Positions 26,936 through 35,850 are shown, counted from the stretch's first letter. The stretch: 64,000 nucleotides of DNA from Mycobacterium sp. 3519A (GCF_900240945.1 NZ_OESG01000014.1:430923-494922), one strand, 5' to 3'. Translations and numbers: made by a program. Notes: a model not told the origin generated them from the letters alone.

Positions 26936-26957
26936 GCCGTTGCAATCACCCCTTGAA
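26936..26957 (-). repeat. IS30 right terminal inverted repeat
   Basis: On the minus strand TTCAAGGGGTGATTGCAACG; pairs with the left repeat. It lies just upstream of the transposase start. Confidence 0.6.
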
Positions 26958-27022
26958 CCTGAGGCCGAAAACTGTGCAATAACTTCACACTCGACGAGCC
27001 GGGGAGGGCGCGATCCTGGTAG

Positions 27023-27595
<573 letters not shown>

Positions 27596-27691
27596 ATCTC
27601 ACACCCTGGCCGGACAGCACGTGAGCGGAAGTTCACGGCGGGGTTATCGCGGGGCGTTTGTGCGCAATAAAGCGTTCCTAGCGTTGGCGCC

Positions 27692-29086
27692 ATGTCGAAA
27701 CGCATCACAGACTGGGATCCCGAGGACGTCGCAGCCTGGGAAGCCGGTAACAAGTACGTCGCGCGTCGCAACCTGATCTGGTCCGTGGTGGCCGAGCACA
27801 TCGGCTTCTCGGTGTGGTCCCTCTGGTCGGTGATGGTGCTGTTCATGCCCGAATCGGTCTACCACTTCTCCGCGGGCGACAAGTTCCTGCTCGGCGCCAC
27901 CGCGACCCTTGTCGGCGCGTGCCTTCGCATTCCGTACACACTGGCCACCGCGACGTTCGGCGGCCGCAACTGGACGGTGTTCTCGGCATTCGTCCTGCTG
28001 ATCCCGACCGTCGGCACCATGTGGCTGCTGGCCCACCCCGGGCTGCCGCTGTGGCCGTATCTGGTGTGCGCGGCGCTGACGGGCCTCGGCGGCGGCAACT
28101 TCGCGTCCTCGATGACGAACATCAACGCGTTCTACCCGCAACGTCTGAAGGGCTGGGCGCTGGGCATCAACGCCGGCGGCGGAAACATCGGCGTGCCGAT
28201 GGTCCAGATCGTCGGCCTGCTCGTCATCGCCACCCTCGGAAACCGTCAGCCGTATTGGGTGTGCGCGGTGTACCTGGTGGCGCTGGCCGTGGCCGGCATC
28301 GGTGCGGCGCTGTACATGGACAATCTCGAACAGCACAAGATCGACCTGACGGCCATGGGCGCGATCCTCAAAGTGCGTGATACCTGGGTGATTTCGCTGC
28401 TCTACATCGGCACCTTCGGCTCGTTCATCGGTTTCGCGTTCGCCTTCGCCCAGGTGCTGCAGATCAACTTCGCGGCCGGCGGTCAGAGCGCGGCTTCGGC
28501 CTCGCTGCACGCCGCGCAGATCGCGTTCGTCGGACCGCTGCTCGGGTCGCTGTCACGGGTGTACGGCGGCAAACTGGCCGACCGTGTCGGCGGGGGTCGG
28601 GTCACTCTGGCGGTGTTCGCGGGCATGATCTTCGGCGCCGGGATCCTGGTCGCCGTCAGCACCCTGGACGACCACACCAAGGGCGCCGCGACGGGCGCCA
28701 TGATGACCGGCTACGTCGTCGGCTTCATCGTGCTGTTCCTGTTGTCGGGCATCGGCAACGGGTCGGTCTACAAGATGATCCCGTCCATCTTCGAGGCCCG
28801 CAGTCGCTCCCTGACAGTCCCCGAGGCCGACCGAGTGGCCTGGTCACGCGCGATGTCGGGGGCGCTGATCGGCTTCGCGGGCGCGATCGGCGCACTCGGC
28901 GGCGTCGGCATCAACATGGCGCTGCGGCAGTCGTATCTGAGCAGTCACTCCGCGACCGCGGCGTTCTGGATCTTCCTGGCGTTCTATGTGGTGGCGTGCG
29001 CGGTGACCTGGGCGATGTACGTGCGCAGGCCGGTCTCGGCGCCGGTCGGCAGCGCCGAGCCTGCCACCGACCTCGCCAGGGCGTGA
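27692..29086 (+). CDS. narK3: Nitrate/nitrite transporter NarK3 (MFS, NNP family)
   Basis: 464 residues with about 12 membrane helices. Both nitrate signatures are present: GLGGGNFASSMTNINAFYP and INAGGGNIGVP, plus the Arg in helix 2 (CLRIPYTLATATFGGRNW). It imports nitrate/nitrite for the downstream NirBD. The N-terminal WDPEDVAAWEAGNKYVARRNLIWS is typical of mycobacterial NarK1-3. The ATG 27692 follows a 96-base gap after aac(2'). Confidence 0.93.
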   Translation: MSKRITDWDPEDVAAWEAGNKYVARRNLIWSVVAEHIGFSVWSLWSVMVLFMPESVYHFSAGDKFLLGATATLVGACLRIPYTLATATFGGRNWTVFSAFVLLIPTVGTMWLLAHPGLPLWPYLVCAALTGLGGGNFASSMTNINAFYPQRLKGWALGINAGGGNIGVPMVQIVGLLVIATLGNRQPYWVCAVYLVALAVAGIGAALYMDNLEQHKIDLTAMGAILKVRDTWVISLLYIGTFGSFIGFAFAFAQVLQINFAAGGQSAASASLHAAQIAFVGPLLGSLSRVYGGKLADRVGGGRVTLAVFAGMIFGAGILVAVSTLDDHTKGAATGAMMTGYVVGFIVLFLLSGIGNGSVYKMIPSIFEARSRSLTVPEADRVAWSRAMSGALIGFAGAIGALGGVGINMALRQSYLSSHSATAAFWIFLAFYVVACAVTWAMYVRRPVSAPVGSAEPATDLARA

Positions 29087-29142
29087 CCGCTCGGCAATGG
29101 CTGAGTAACGGGGCGGAAACATGACCTACGTAGACATGGCGC

Positions 29143-30291
29143 ATGAGTGAGCCCGAATGGGCACCGCTCACCGGTTTTCGGGTGGCGGTGACCTCCGCCC
29201 GCCGCGCCGACGAACTGGCCGCCCTGCTGGAGCGCCGCGGCGCCACCGTGACATGCGCGGCCGCGATCGCGATGGTGCCACTGCCCGACGACGAGCAGTT
29301 GCGGGCGAACACTCAATCGTTGATCGCCGAACCGCCCGACATCGTGGTGGCCACCACGGGGATCGGGTTCCGCGGCTGGTTCGCCGCCGCCGACGGTTGG
29401 GGCCTTTCGGACGATCTGCTGCGCGCACTTGGCAACGCGCGCATCGTGTCACGAGGCCCCAAGGCGACCGGGGCATTGCGGGCGGCGGGATTGCCGGAGG
29501 AGTGGTCGCCGGAATCCGAGTCGTCGCGGGAAGTGCTGCACTATCTGGTCGATGGCGGTATCGCGGGTAAACGCATTGCGGTGCAGTTGCACGGCGCCAC
29601 CGACGAATGGGACCCGTTCCCTGAGTTCCTGGACGAATTGCGCTCCGCCGGTGCGGAAGTCGTGCCGATCCGGGTGTACCGCTGGCACCCCGCACCCCGC
29701 AACGGCGACTTCGACCAACTGGTCGCGGGCATCGCGGAGGGCAAGTTCGACGCCGTCAGCTTCACCTCGGCGCCTGCCGTCGCATCGGTGCTGATGCGTG
29801 CGGTGGAGCTTGGTATCGAGGACAAGGTGTTGTCGTCGTTGCGAACTGACGTGCACGCGATGTGCGTCGGACCGGTGACCGCGCGGCCGCTGGTCCGCCT
29901 GGGTGTCCCGACGTCGTCACCGGAGCGGATGCGGTTGGGCGCGTTGGCCCGCCACATCACCGACGAACTACCGCTGCTGCAGTCGCGCACGCTGCGGGTG
30001 GCCGGCCACATCCTCGAGATCCGGGGCACCTGCGTGATGGTCGACGGTGTGGTGAAGGCGGTTTCGCCTGCCGGGATGGCGACCATCCGCGCGCTGGCGC
30101 ATCATCCCGGCGCGGTGGTGTCACGGTTCGATCTGCTCGGGGCGCTGCCCGGCACCGGCACCGACACGCACGCCGTCGAGACCGCGGTGCTGCGGCTGCG
30201 AACCGCGTTGGGCGACAAGAACATCGTGTCGACGGTGGTCAAACGCGGCTACCGACTGGCGGTCGACGACGATTTGGCGCACACGCAATGA
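29143..30291 (+). CDS. nnaR: NnaR-type nitrate assimilation regulator (HemD-like domain fused to winged helix)
   Basis: 382 residues. Residues 1-270 resemble uroporphyrinogen-III synthase (LTGFRVAVTSARRADELAALLERRGATVTCAAAIAMVPLPDD, FTSAPAVASVL); residues 290-378 form an OmpR-type winged helix (HPGAVVSRFDLLGALPGTGTDTHAVETAVLRLRTALGDKNIVSTVVKRGYRLAV). The M. smegmatis homologue acts with GlnR to switch on nitrate/nitrite genes. Matches Rv0260c. Its stop overlaps the cbiX start (ATGA), coupling regulator and sirohaem supply. Confidence 0.9.
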   Translation: MSEPEWAPLTGFRVAVTSARRADELAALLERRGATVTCAAAIAMVPLPDDEQLRANTQSLIAEPPDIVVATTGIGFRGWFAAADGWGLSDDLLRALGNARIVSRGPKATGALRAAGLPEEWSPESESSREVLHYLVDGGIAGKRIAVQLHGATDEWDPFPEFLDELRSAGAEVVPIRVYRWHPAPRNGDFDQLVAGIAEGKFDAVSFTSAPAVASVLMRAVELGIEDKVLSSLRTDVHAMCVGPVTARPLVRLGVPTSSPERMRLGALARHITDELPLLQSRTLRVAGHILEIRGTCVMVDGVVKAVSPAGMATIRALAHHPGAVVSRFDLLGALPGTGTDTHAVETAVLRLRTALGDKNIVSTVVKRGYRLAVDDDLAHTQ

Positions 30292-30968
30292 GCCTATTGC
30301 TGGTCGCGCACGGCACCCGCAAGCGACAGGGCGTCACAATGGTGGGTGAGCTCGCGCAGCGGGTGTCGCAGACACTCGGGCAGACGGTGCACGTGTCGTT
30401 CGTCGACGTGCTCGGCCCGACGCCGTCCGAGGTGCTGGCGTCGATGACCGGATCGGCAATCGTCGTGCCCGCGTTCCTCTCCCGCGGATATCACGTCACC
30501 AGCGACATCCCAGCGCACGTCGACGCGAGCAGACATCTCGACGTCACGGTGACGCAGGCGCTGGGTCCGGGTCCGCAACTGGTGCGGGTGCTGGCCGACC
30601 GGCTGTTCGAATCCGGTTGGCGGCCAGACGATTCGGTGATCCTGGCGGCGGCGGGTACATCCGATCCTGGTGCGCAGCGTGACCTGCACATGATGGCGAC
30701 CTGGTTGTCGGCGCTCACCAGCTCTCGTGTGGAACTCGCGTTCGCCGCGACCGGCACACCACGCGTCGGTGACGCGGTCGACTCGCTACGGCGACGCGGC
30801 GCCACCAGGGTTGTGGTCGCGTCGTACCTGTTGTCCGAGGGCCTGTTTCAGGATCGTCTGCGCGACTGCGGCGCCGACGTGGTGACCGAGCCACTCGGCA
30901 CCCACCCCGGCCTGGTCCGGTTGATCGCGAACCGGTTCAGCCGCGCCCGGTATGCGGCCGCGGCCTGA
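30288..30968 (+). CDS. Sirohydrochlorin chelatase family protein (CbiX/SirB)
   Basis: 226 residues. LLLVAHGTRKRQGVTMVGELAQRV carries the metal-binding His of the CbiX half-domain, and SAIVVPAFLSRGYHVTSDIPAH the second His; the C-terminal half repeats the fold (SVILAAAGTSDPGA, ATRVVVASYLLSEGLFQDRL). It is expected to insert iron into sirohydrochlorin to make sirohaem for NirB. Translationally coupled to nnaR. Matches Rv0259c. Confidence 0.9.
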   Translation: MSLLLVAHGTRKRQGVTMVGELAQRVSQTLGQTVHVSFVDVLGPTPSEVLASMTGSAIVVPAFLSRGYHVTSDIPAHVDASRHLDVTVTQALGPGPQLVRVLADRLFESGWRPDDSVILAAAGTSDPGAQRDLHMMATWLSALTSSRVELAFAATGTPRVGDAVDSLRRRGATRVVVASYLLSEGLFQDRLRDCGADVVTEPLGTHPGLVRLIANRFSRARYAAAA

Positions 30969-31020
30969 AGCTTCGCAAACTGACCGTTTGTCACGGGGGT
31001 CGGCGGGGTACGCCGCGCCC

Positions 31021-31779
31021 ATGTTGAAATTCGTCGCTGCCGTTGCCGTGCTCGCCGCACCGGTCGCCGTTGCAAGTGGTTGCGCCAACCAGTCGACCGA
31101 AAATCCGTCAACGACGACGACTTCGGCACCCAACGCCCAAGCGCTGACGACCCAGCTCAATACGGCCGACGGTAGGCACGTCGCGAACGCCACCATCGAC
31201 TTCACCGGCGGGTACGCCACGGTGACCGTCGAGACCGCCGCCGACGGTGCGCTTACGCCCGGATTCCACGGGTTGCACATCCACGCGGTCGGCACGTGCG
31301 AGGGCGACTTCGCGTCTGCAGGGGAGCACTTCCAAGCCCCCGGACACACCGGCCAGCCCGCCAGCGGCGACCTGCCACCACTGCTGGTGCGTTCCGACGG
31401 CGCGGGCAAACTCGTCGCCACCACCGACGGCTTCACCCAGGATCAGCTCAAGGGCCCGCAGGGCTCGTCCATCGTGCTGCACGAGACCGCGGAGTCCGAC
31501 CAACGCATCGCCTGCGGCGTGCTCAGTCCGGCGACCGCCACCGGCACATCGGTCTCCACGCGGGGCCCCCCCACCCCCCCGCCGCGGGCGGGCCACGTCC
31601 GGCACCCCCCCCCGGCACACCGGTCCCCACGTCGATCCCGACGTCGACCGTCCCCCCCAGCCTCGCCCCGCCCGCCCCGCCCGCAACGGTCACCGAGACG
31701 ACCTCGCCGACGACGGCCACGACGACGACCAGTCCCAGCGCGACGACGACCACCACCAGCACAACGGAAGCAACGGTGA
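31021..31779 (+). CDS. SodC-like Cu superoxide dismutase lipoprotein, C-terminal frame suspect
   Basis: 252 residues as read. Signal with lipobox (AVASGC), then a SodC domain: TPGFHGLHIHAVGTCEG (two copper His), SAGEHFQAPGHTGQPASGDLPPL and SSIVLHETAESDQRIACGVL (His and disulfide Cys). Like M. tuberculosis SodC the usual zinc ligands appear incomplete. After residue 180 the frame turns Arg/Pro-rich at three poly-C tracts (31566-31572, 31574-31580, 31605-31613). Another frame gives a natural Thr/Pro/Ser tail (TVTETTSPTTATTTTSPS) ending at a TAG at 31800-31802. A homopolymer indel is likely, so the true end is probably 31802. Acts in the envelope. Confidence 0.75.
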   Translation: MLKFVAAVAVLAAPVAVASGCANQSTENPSTTTTSAPNAQALTTQLNTADGRHVANATIDFTGGYATVTVETAADGALTPGFHGLHIHAVGTCEGDFASAGEHFQAPGHTGQPASGDLPPLLVRSDGAGKLVATTDGFTQDQLKGPQGSSIVLHETAESDQRIACGVLSPATATGTSVSTRGPPTPPPRAGHVRHPPPAHRSPRRSRRRPSPPASPRPPRPQRSPRRPRRRRPRRRPVPARRRPPPAQRKQR

Positions 31780-31798
31780 CGACGACCGCGCCTCCCGG

Positions 31799-32149
31799 CT
31801 AGCCGTGACCCTCGTTGGGTGGCAGCCCGGCCACGTAGGGGGTGTCGACTCCGACGCGTCCTAGCTGCGCCGCGCCGCAGGGCGAACCCAGTGGGGCGTC
31901 ACGCCCGGGCAGCACCTCGCTGAAGAAGGCGGCGTTGTCGGCGAGGAACTGCTGTTGATCAGCGGGCAGATCGGTCTCGTAGTAGATCGCGTCCATCCGG
32001 CAGATGAAGGCGCACGCACCGCAGTCCACACATTCGTCGGGATTGATGTAGAGCATGCGATCGCCCTCGTAGATGCAGTCAACCGGGCAGTCTTCGACGC
32101 ACGATTTGTCCATCACGTCGACGCATGCGCTACCGATCACATAGGTCAT
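31799..32149 (-). CDS. fdxA: 7Fe ferredoxin FdxA-like
   Basis: 116 residues. MTYVIGSACVDVMDKSCVEDCPVDCIYEGDRMLYINPDECVDCGACAFICRMDAIY places the [3Fe-4S] and [4Fe-4S] ligands; the last ligand Cys is followed by Arg, not Pro, as in Rv2007c (FdxA). The long C-terminal tail (LADNAAFFSEVLPGRDAPLGSP) also matches FdxA. Its stop overlaps the SodC-like tail stop at CTAG. It could donate electrons to nitrite reduction or another oxidoreductase; in M. tuberculosis FdxA is hypoxia-induced. Confidence 0.93.
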   Translation of the reverse strand: MTYVIGSACVDVMDKSCVEDCPVDCIYEGDRMLYINPDECVDCGACAFICRMDAIYYETDLPADQQQFLADNAAFFSEVLPGRDAPLGSPCGAAQLGRVGVDTPYVAGLPPNEGHG

Positions 32150-32199
32150 AGGTGTAACTGTAAGTAACACCTGCACGCGAAGTCGTGGGCCAAAAGTCC

Positions 32200-32625
32200 C
32201 TAGTTCCCGCGGCGAGCAGACACAGAAGGGCCCGGCAACGCGGCATTTCGTGACATTCTGCGTCTGCTCGCGCTGGAAAGCTCGGCGCCGACCTGCACCT
32301 GACCGTCCACGACGCGGGTGGCGAATACCGGCAACGCGACTTCGGGATCATCGAGGCAGGTGCCGTCGTCCAGGGCGAACGCCTGCTTCTTGATCGGCGT
32401 CTGCACCGTCGCGCGGCCACCCCGGTCGCCGACGATGCCTCGTGACATCACCGCGGCCCCGGAGAACGGGTCGATGTTGCCGACCGCGTGCAACGACCCG
32501 TCGTCGAGGCGGAACAACGCGGCCTGCGCACCGTCGGGCAGCAGCACCCCCACCCCGCGGTTCGGGATCAGGAAGTCATACGCGCATGCGGTCGTCCAGA
32601 CCTCGATGTCGTTGGCAAGAGTCAT
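32200..32625 (-). CDS. nirD: Nitrite reductase small subunit NirD
   Basis: 141 residues. WTTACAYDFLIPNRGVGVLLPDGAQAALFRLDDGSLHAVGNIDPFSGAAVMSRGIVGD has the Rieske-like NirD fold but the Cys-x-His ligands of a true Rieske protein are missing, as usual for NirD. About 25 residues beyond the domain (SASRRRMSRNAALPGPSVSARRGN) form a basic tail. The ATG overlaps the nirB stop (ATGA). Supports NirB in NADH-dependent nitrite reduction to ammonium. Confidence 0.93.
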   Translation of the reverse strand: MTLANDIEVWTTACAYDFLIPNRGVGVLLPDGAQAALFRLDDGSLHAVGNIDPFSGAAVMSRGIVGDRGGRATVQTPIKKQAFALDDGTCLDDPEVALPVFATRVVDGQVQVGAELSSASRRRMSRNAALPGPSVSARRGN

Positions 32626-35189
32626 CTTTGCGGCACCTTAGGCATTCCGACGGGCACGATACGACCCGACTGGTGGGTGAACTCGACGGTGGGGTCCGCG
32701 ACGTCGGGCGCGTTGACGAACGACACGAATCGCGACAGCTTGTCCGGGTCTTCGAGGACGCCCTTCCATTCGCAGGCGTAGCCCTCGACGTGGCGGGCGA
32801 TCGCCTCCTCGAATTCCTCTGCCAGGCCCAGTGAGTCGTTGCACACGACCTCACGCAGGTGATCCAGGCCTGACTTGTCGGGGACGTCCATCGCCTCCAG
32901 CCACGGCGCCGTCCGCTGTAACCGGTCGGCGGTGCGGATGTAGAACATCAGGAACCGGTCGATGTAGCGGATCAGCGTCTCGTCGTCCAGGTCGCTGGCC
33001 AACAATTGCGCGTGGCGCGGCGACATACCGCCGTTGCCGCACACGTAGAGATTCCAACCCTTTTCGGTCGCGATGACACCGACGTCTTTGCTCTGCGCTT
33101 CCGCGCATTCCCGCGCGCACCCCGATACGGCCATCTTGATCTTGTGCGGTGCACGCAGGCCGCGGTAGCGCTTCTCGATGTTGACCGCCATCTCGACCGA
33201 GTCCTGTTGGCCGTACCGGCACCAGGTGCTGCCGACGCAACTCTTCACCGTGCGCAGCGCCTTGCCGTAGGCGTGCCCCGATTCCATGCCGCCGTCGACA
33301 AGCCTGCGCCAGATCTCCGGAAGCTGGTCGACCCGCGCGCCGAACATGTCGATGCGCTGGCCGCCGGTGATCTTGGTGTAGAGGTTGAAATCCCGTGCGA
33401 TCTCACCGATCAGGATCAACTGCTCCGGCGTGATCTCGCCGCCGGGTGACCGCGGCACCACCGAGTAGCTGCCGTTCTTCTGGATGTTGGCCAGGAAGTG
33501 GTCGTTGGAATCCTGCAGCGAGGCCTGCTCACCGTCGAGGATGTGCTCCGAACTGGTCGACGCCAGAATCGAGGCGACCACCGGTTTGCAGATGTCGCAA
33601 CCCTTTCCGGTGCCGAACCGTTCGATCAGCCCGGTGAACGTCCGGATCGACGTCGCGGAGATGATCGAGAACAGTTCGGCCCGCGACTGGCTGAAGTGCT
33701 CGCACAGCGCCTTGGACTGTTCGACGCCCTCGGCCTCCAGCAGTTGCTTGAGCAGAGGGACGCAGGAACCGCAGGAGGTGCCGGCCTTGGTGCAGTCCTT
33801 GAGTGCGGGGACATCGCTGCAACCGCCTGCGATGGCGTCGCACAGGTCGCCCTTGGTGACGTTGTTGCACGAGCAGATCTGCGCGGCGGCAGGCAGTGCT
33901 CCGACACCGAGTCCCGTTGCGCCCCCGTCGGATCCGGCCGGCGCGATCAGTGCCATCGGATCACCGGGCAACGGTTCACCGACCATGGGCCGCAGCACGC
34001 CGTACGAGGAGGCGTCGCCCACCAGGATGCCGCCGAGCAGTGTCTTGGCGTCGTCGGACAGCACCAGCTTCGCGTAGGTCTGGTTGACCGCGTCGTTGAC
34101 GACCACCTCGAGACACTTCGGCGTGCTGCCCATCGCGTCGCCGAAGCTGGCGACGTCGACGCCGAGCAGCTTCAGTTTGGTCGACATGTCGGCCTCGGGG
34201 AATTCCGCGGTGCCGCCGAGCAGGCGGTCGGCGACCACCTCCGCGCTGGTGTAGCCGGGACCGACAAGGCCGTAGCAGCGGCCCTCGATCGCGGCCACCT
34301 CGCCGATCGCGTAGACGTTGGGATCCCTTGTGCCACAGGACAGATCGGTGAGCACGCCACCCCGGTCGGCGAGCGGCAGCTCCGCGGCGCGAGCGAGTTC
34401 GTCGCGCGGACGGACGCCTGCCGCGAAGACGACGACTCCCGCGTCGATGACCGTGCCGTCACTCAGCGTCACCCGCACCGAGTCGGTCTCGGCGGAGCGC
34501 CGCACGGGCCGGTTGCGTTGCGAGGGCGCGATGTTGTCGGTGCCGACGCCGGTGTGCACGGTGATACCGAGTTCACCGATCATCCGGCCGAGCAGCGCTC
34601 CGCCCGCTTCGTCGAGTTGCTGGGCCATCAGCCGCGGCGCCATCTCGACGACGTGGGTGGCAAGGCCGAACTGCCGCAACGCATTCGCCGCCTCGAGCCC
34701 GAGCAGTCCGCCGCCGATCACGACACCCGTCGGGGTGCCGCCTGCCTGCATGGCGCGGGTCGCATCGGCGCGGATCGCATCGAGATCATCCAGGGTGCGG
34801 TACACGTGACAGGACGGCAGATCGTGGCCGGGCACCGGCGGGACGAACGCGTACGAACCGGTGGCGAGCACCAGGGCGTCGTAGCCGATGCGGTCGCCGG
34901 CCTCTGTCAACACCGTCTTGGCCGCCCGGTCGATTTCGGTGACCCGACTGCCCAGCCGCAACTCGACGTGGTCGTCGCCGGCGTAGTCGTTACCGGGAAG
35001 TGCGAGTTGCGCGCGGTCCCAGTGCTCGGTGTAGCCGGTCAGGCCGACCCTGTCGTAGGCGGCGTCCGCCTCCTCGGCCAGTACCGTCACCCGCCACTCG
35101 CCCTCGGCGTCGCGTGACCGCAACGCGTCGACGAACCGGTGACCGACCATGCCGTGGCCGACGACCACGACGCGAGATGAAGAGCGCAT
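32622..35189 (-). CDS. nirB: Assimilatory nitrite reductase large subunit NirB
   Basis: 855 residues from ATG 35189. FAD/NAD domain at the N-terminus (SSRVVVVGHGMVGHRFVDAL, LVLATGSYAFVPPVPG), BFD-like [2Fe-2S] domain (ICSCNNVTKGDLCDAIAGG, then TSCGSCVPLLK), ferredoxin-like half-domains and the sirohaem-[4Fe-4S] site (KSCVGSTWCRYG, SGCARECAEA). Cytosolic; six-electron reduction of nitrite to ammonium. Divergent from hsp20. GlnR/NnaR control is known in related species, but I did not identify a confident GlnR box. Confidence 0.97.
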   Translation of the reverse strand: MRSSSRVVVVGHGMVGHRFVDALRSRDAEGEWRVTVLAEEADAAYDRVGLTGYTEHWDRAQLALPGNDYAGDDHVELRLGSRVTEIDRAAKTVLTEAGDRIGYDALVLATGSYAFVPPVPGHDLPSCHVYRTLDDLDAIRADATRAMQAGGTPTGVVIGGGLLGLEAANALRQFGLATHVVEMAPRLMAQQLDEAGGALLGRMIGELGITVHTGVGTDNIAPSQRNRPVRRSAETDSVRVTLSDGTVIDAGVVVFAAGVRPRDELARAAELPLADRGGVLTDLSCGTRDPNVYAIGEVAAIEGRCYGLVGPGYTSAEVVADRLLGGTAEFPEADMSTKLKLLGVDVASFGDAMGSTPKCLEVVVNDAVNQTYAKLVLSDDAKTLLGGILVGDASSYGVLRPMVGEPLPGDPMALIAPAGSDGGATGLGVGALPAAAQICSCNNVTKGDLCDAIAGGCSDVPALKDCTKAGTSCGSCVPLLKQLLEAEGVEQSKALCEHFSQSRAELFSIISATSIRTFTGLIERFGTGKGCDICKPVVASILASTSSEHILDGEQASLQDSNDHFLANIQKNGSYSVVPRSPGGEITPEQLILIGEIARDFNLYTKITGGQRIDMFGARVDQLPEIWRRLVDGGMESGHAYGKALRTVKSCVGSTWCRYGQQDSVEMAVNIEKRYRGLRAPHKIKMAVSGCARECAEAQSKDVGVIATEKGWNLYVCGNGGMSPRHAQLLASDLDDETLIRYIDRFLMFYIRTADRLQRTAPWLEAMDVPDKSGLDHLREVVCNDSLGLAEEFEEAIARHVEGYACEWKGVLEDPDKLSRFVSFVNAPDVADPTVEFTHQSGRIVPVGMPKVPQR

Positions 35190-35284
35190 GACGCCGAGGT
35201 TATGCAGCGGATATTGCCGCAATGTCGCCTCGTGTGAAGCGCCCATCACGGACTTCTCACCGATGTTTGCGCCGCTCTGTGAGC

Positions 35285-35303
35285 CGTTCGCCAACGGCGA
35301 ACG
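35285..35303. repeat. Perfect 8-bp inverted repeat upstream of hsp20/nirB
   Basis: CGTTCGCC-AAC-GGCGAACG in the 205-base divergent region. It could be a regulator site for nirB or an RNA hairpin; no U-run follows. Confidence 0.5.
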
Positions 35304-35310
35304 CCCAGCT

Positions 35311-35337
35311 GGAACATGAGCGGAGGTGACTCAAGTT
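35311..35337 (+). promoter_or_regulatory. HAIR-like HspR site overlapping an ECF-type (SigE/SigH) promoter for hsp20
   Basis: CATGAGC-N7-ACTCAAG (35315-35335) matches the HspR inverted repeat CTTGAGT-N7-ACTCAAG in 12 of 14 positions. It overlaps GGAACA (35311-35316) spaced 18 bases from GTT (35335-35337), the SigE/SigH pattern. In M. tuberculosis acr2 (Rv0251c) is repressed by HspR and induced through SigE/SigH. Binding here is inferred. Confidence 0.65.
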
Positions 35338-35394
35338 CTTACAGGTAGTCGACCGGCGTGGTGCCGGTCACGGCGTGACGAAGGAGAGTCAACG

Positions 35395-35802
35395 ATGAGC
35401 CAAGTGACGTTGTGGGCCAGGCCTACCTGGGAGATCGACCGTTGGATCAAGCCGGGTGTGTTCACCGGTTTCAGCCCGGCCGCCGAAGTCGTCAAGGACG
35501 GGGACGACGCCGTCGTACGCCTGGAACTGCCGGGCGTGGACGTGGCGAAGGACGTCACCGTCGAGGTCGACAGGGGCCAGCTGGTGATCCGCGGCGAGCG
35601 CCGCGACGAGTACTCGGAGGAGAAGGACGGGCGCACGCTCAGCGAGGTCCGGTACGGATCGTTCCGGCGGTCGTTCAAGCTGCCCGGCCACGTGACCAGC
35701 GATGCGATCTCGGCGTCCTATGACGCCGGCGTGCTGAGCGTACGCATCGCCGGTGCGCACAAGAGCGCCGAGGCGCAGCGCATCGCGATCGAGAGCAAGT
35801 AA
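35395..35802 (+). CDS. hsp20: Small heat-shock protein Hsp20/Acr2
   Basis: 135 residues; ATG 35395 follows AAGGAGAG. Alpha-crystallin domain: DAVVRLELPGVDVAKDVTVEVDRGQLVIRGERRDEY to YDAGVLSVRIAG (the GVL motif). ATP-independent holdase, cytosolic oligomer. Orthologous in context and sequence to Rv0251c (Acr2). Upstream HAIR/ECF elements predict heat and oxidative induction; a strong hairpin terminator follows. Confidence 0.95.
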   Translation: MSQVTLWARPTWEIDRWIKPGVFTGFSPAAEVVKDGDDAVVRLELPGVDVAKDVTVEVDRGQLVIRGERRDEYSEEKDGRTLSEVRYGSFRRSFKLPGHVTSDAISASYDAGVLSVRIAGAHKSAEAQRIAIESK

Positions 35803-35815
35803 CACCCTCGCGACC

Positions 35816-35850
35816 AAATCCGGTGGGACCAAAGCGGTTCCACCGGATTT
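35816..35850. terminator. Bidirectional hairpin terminator after hsp20
   Basis: AAATCCGGTGGGACC (35816-35830) pairs with GGTTCCACCGGATTT (35836-35850), a 15-bp stem with one G-U pair and a 5-base loop AAAGC. It lies between the convergent hsp20 and the secreted-protein gene, 13 bases after the hsp20 stop. Flanking A/T at the stem base gives a short U-run in both directions. Confidence 0.8.

Larger units (their letters stand above)
25661..26957 (-). mobile_element. IS30-family insertion sequence, about 1.3 kb
   Basis: The element holds one IS30-type transposase reading leftwards and is bounded by imperfect inverted repeats sharing GTGATTGCAAC (25669-25679 and complement at 26939-26949), extending outward to TTCA at both ends. 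No target-site duplication is obvious in the flanking bases. It lies between pxpC and aac(2')-I, genes that are neighbours in M. tuberculosis, so it is an insertion into a conserved block. Exact ends are uncertain by a few bases. Confidence 0.82.

Noticed and set aside
27596..27691. GlnR box before narK3
   Set aside because: GTGAGCGGAAGTTCAC is a partial dyad but does not fit the GlnR a/b-site pattern well enough to call.
33498..35117. 539-residue plus-strand open frame opposite nirB
   Set aside because: Shadow frame; NirB on the minus strand carries all cofactor motifs through the same bases.
35190..35280. CRP-like site GTGA-N8-TCAC before nirB
   Set aside because: The spacer is 8 bases rather than the 6 of CRP sites.
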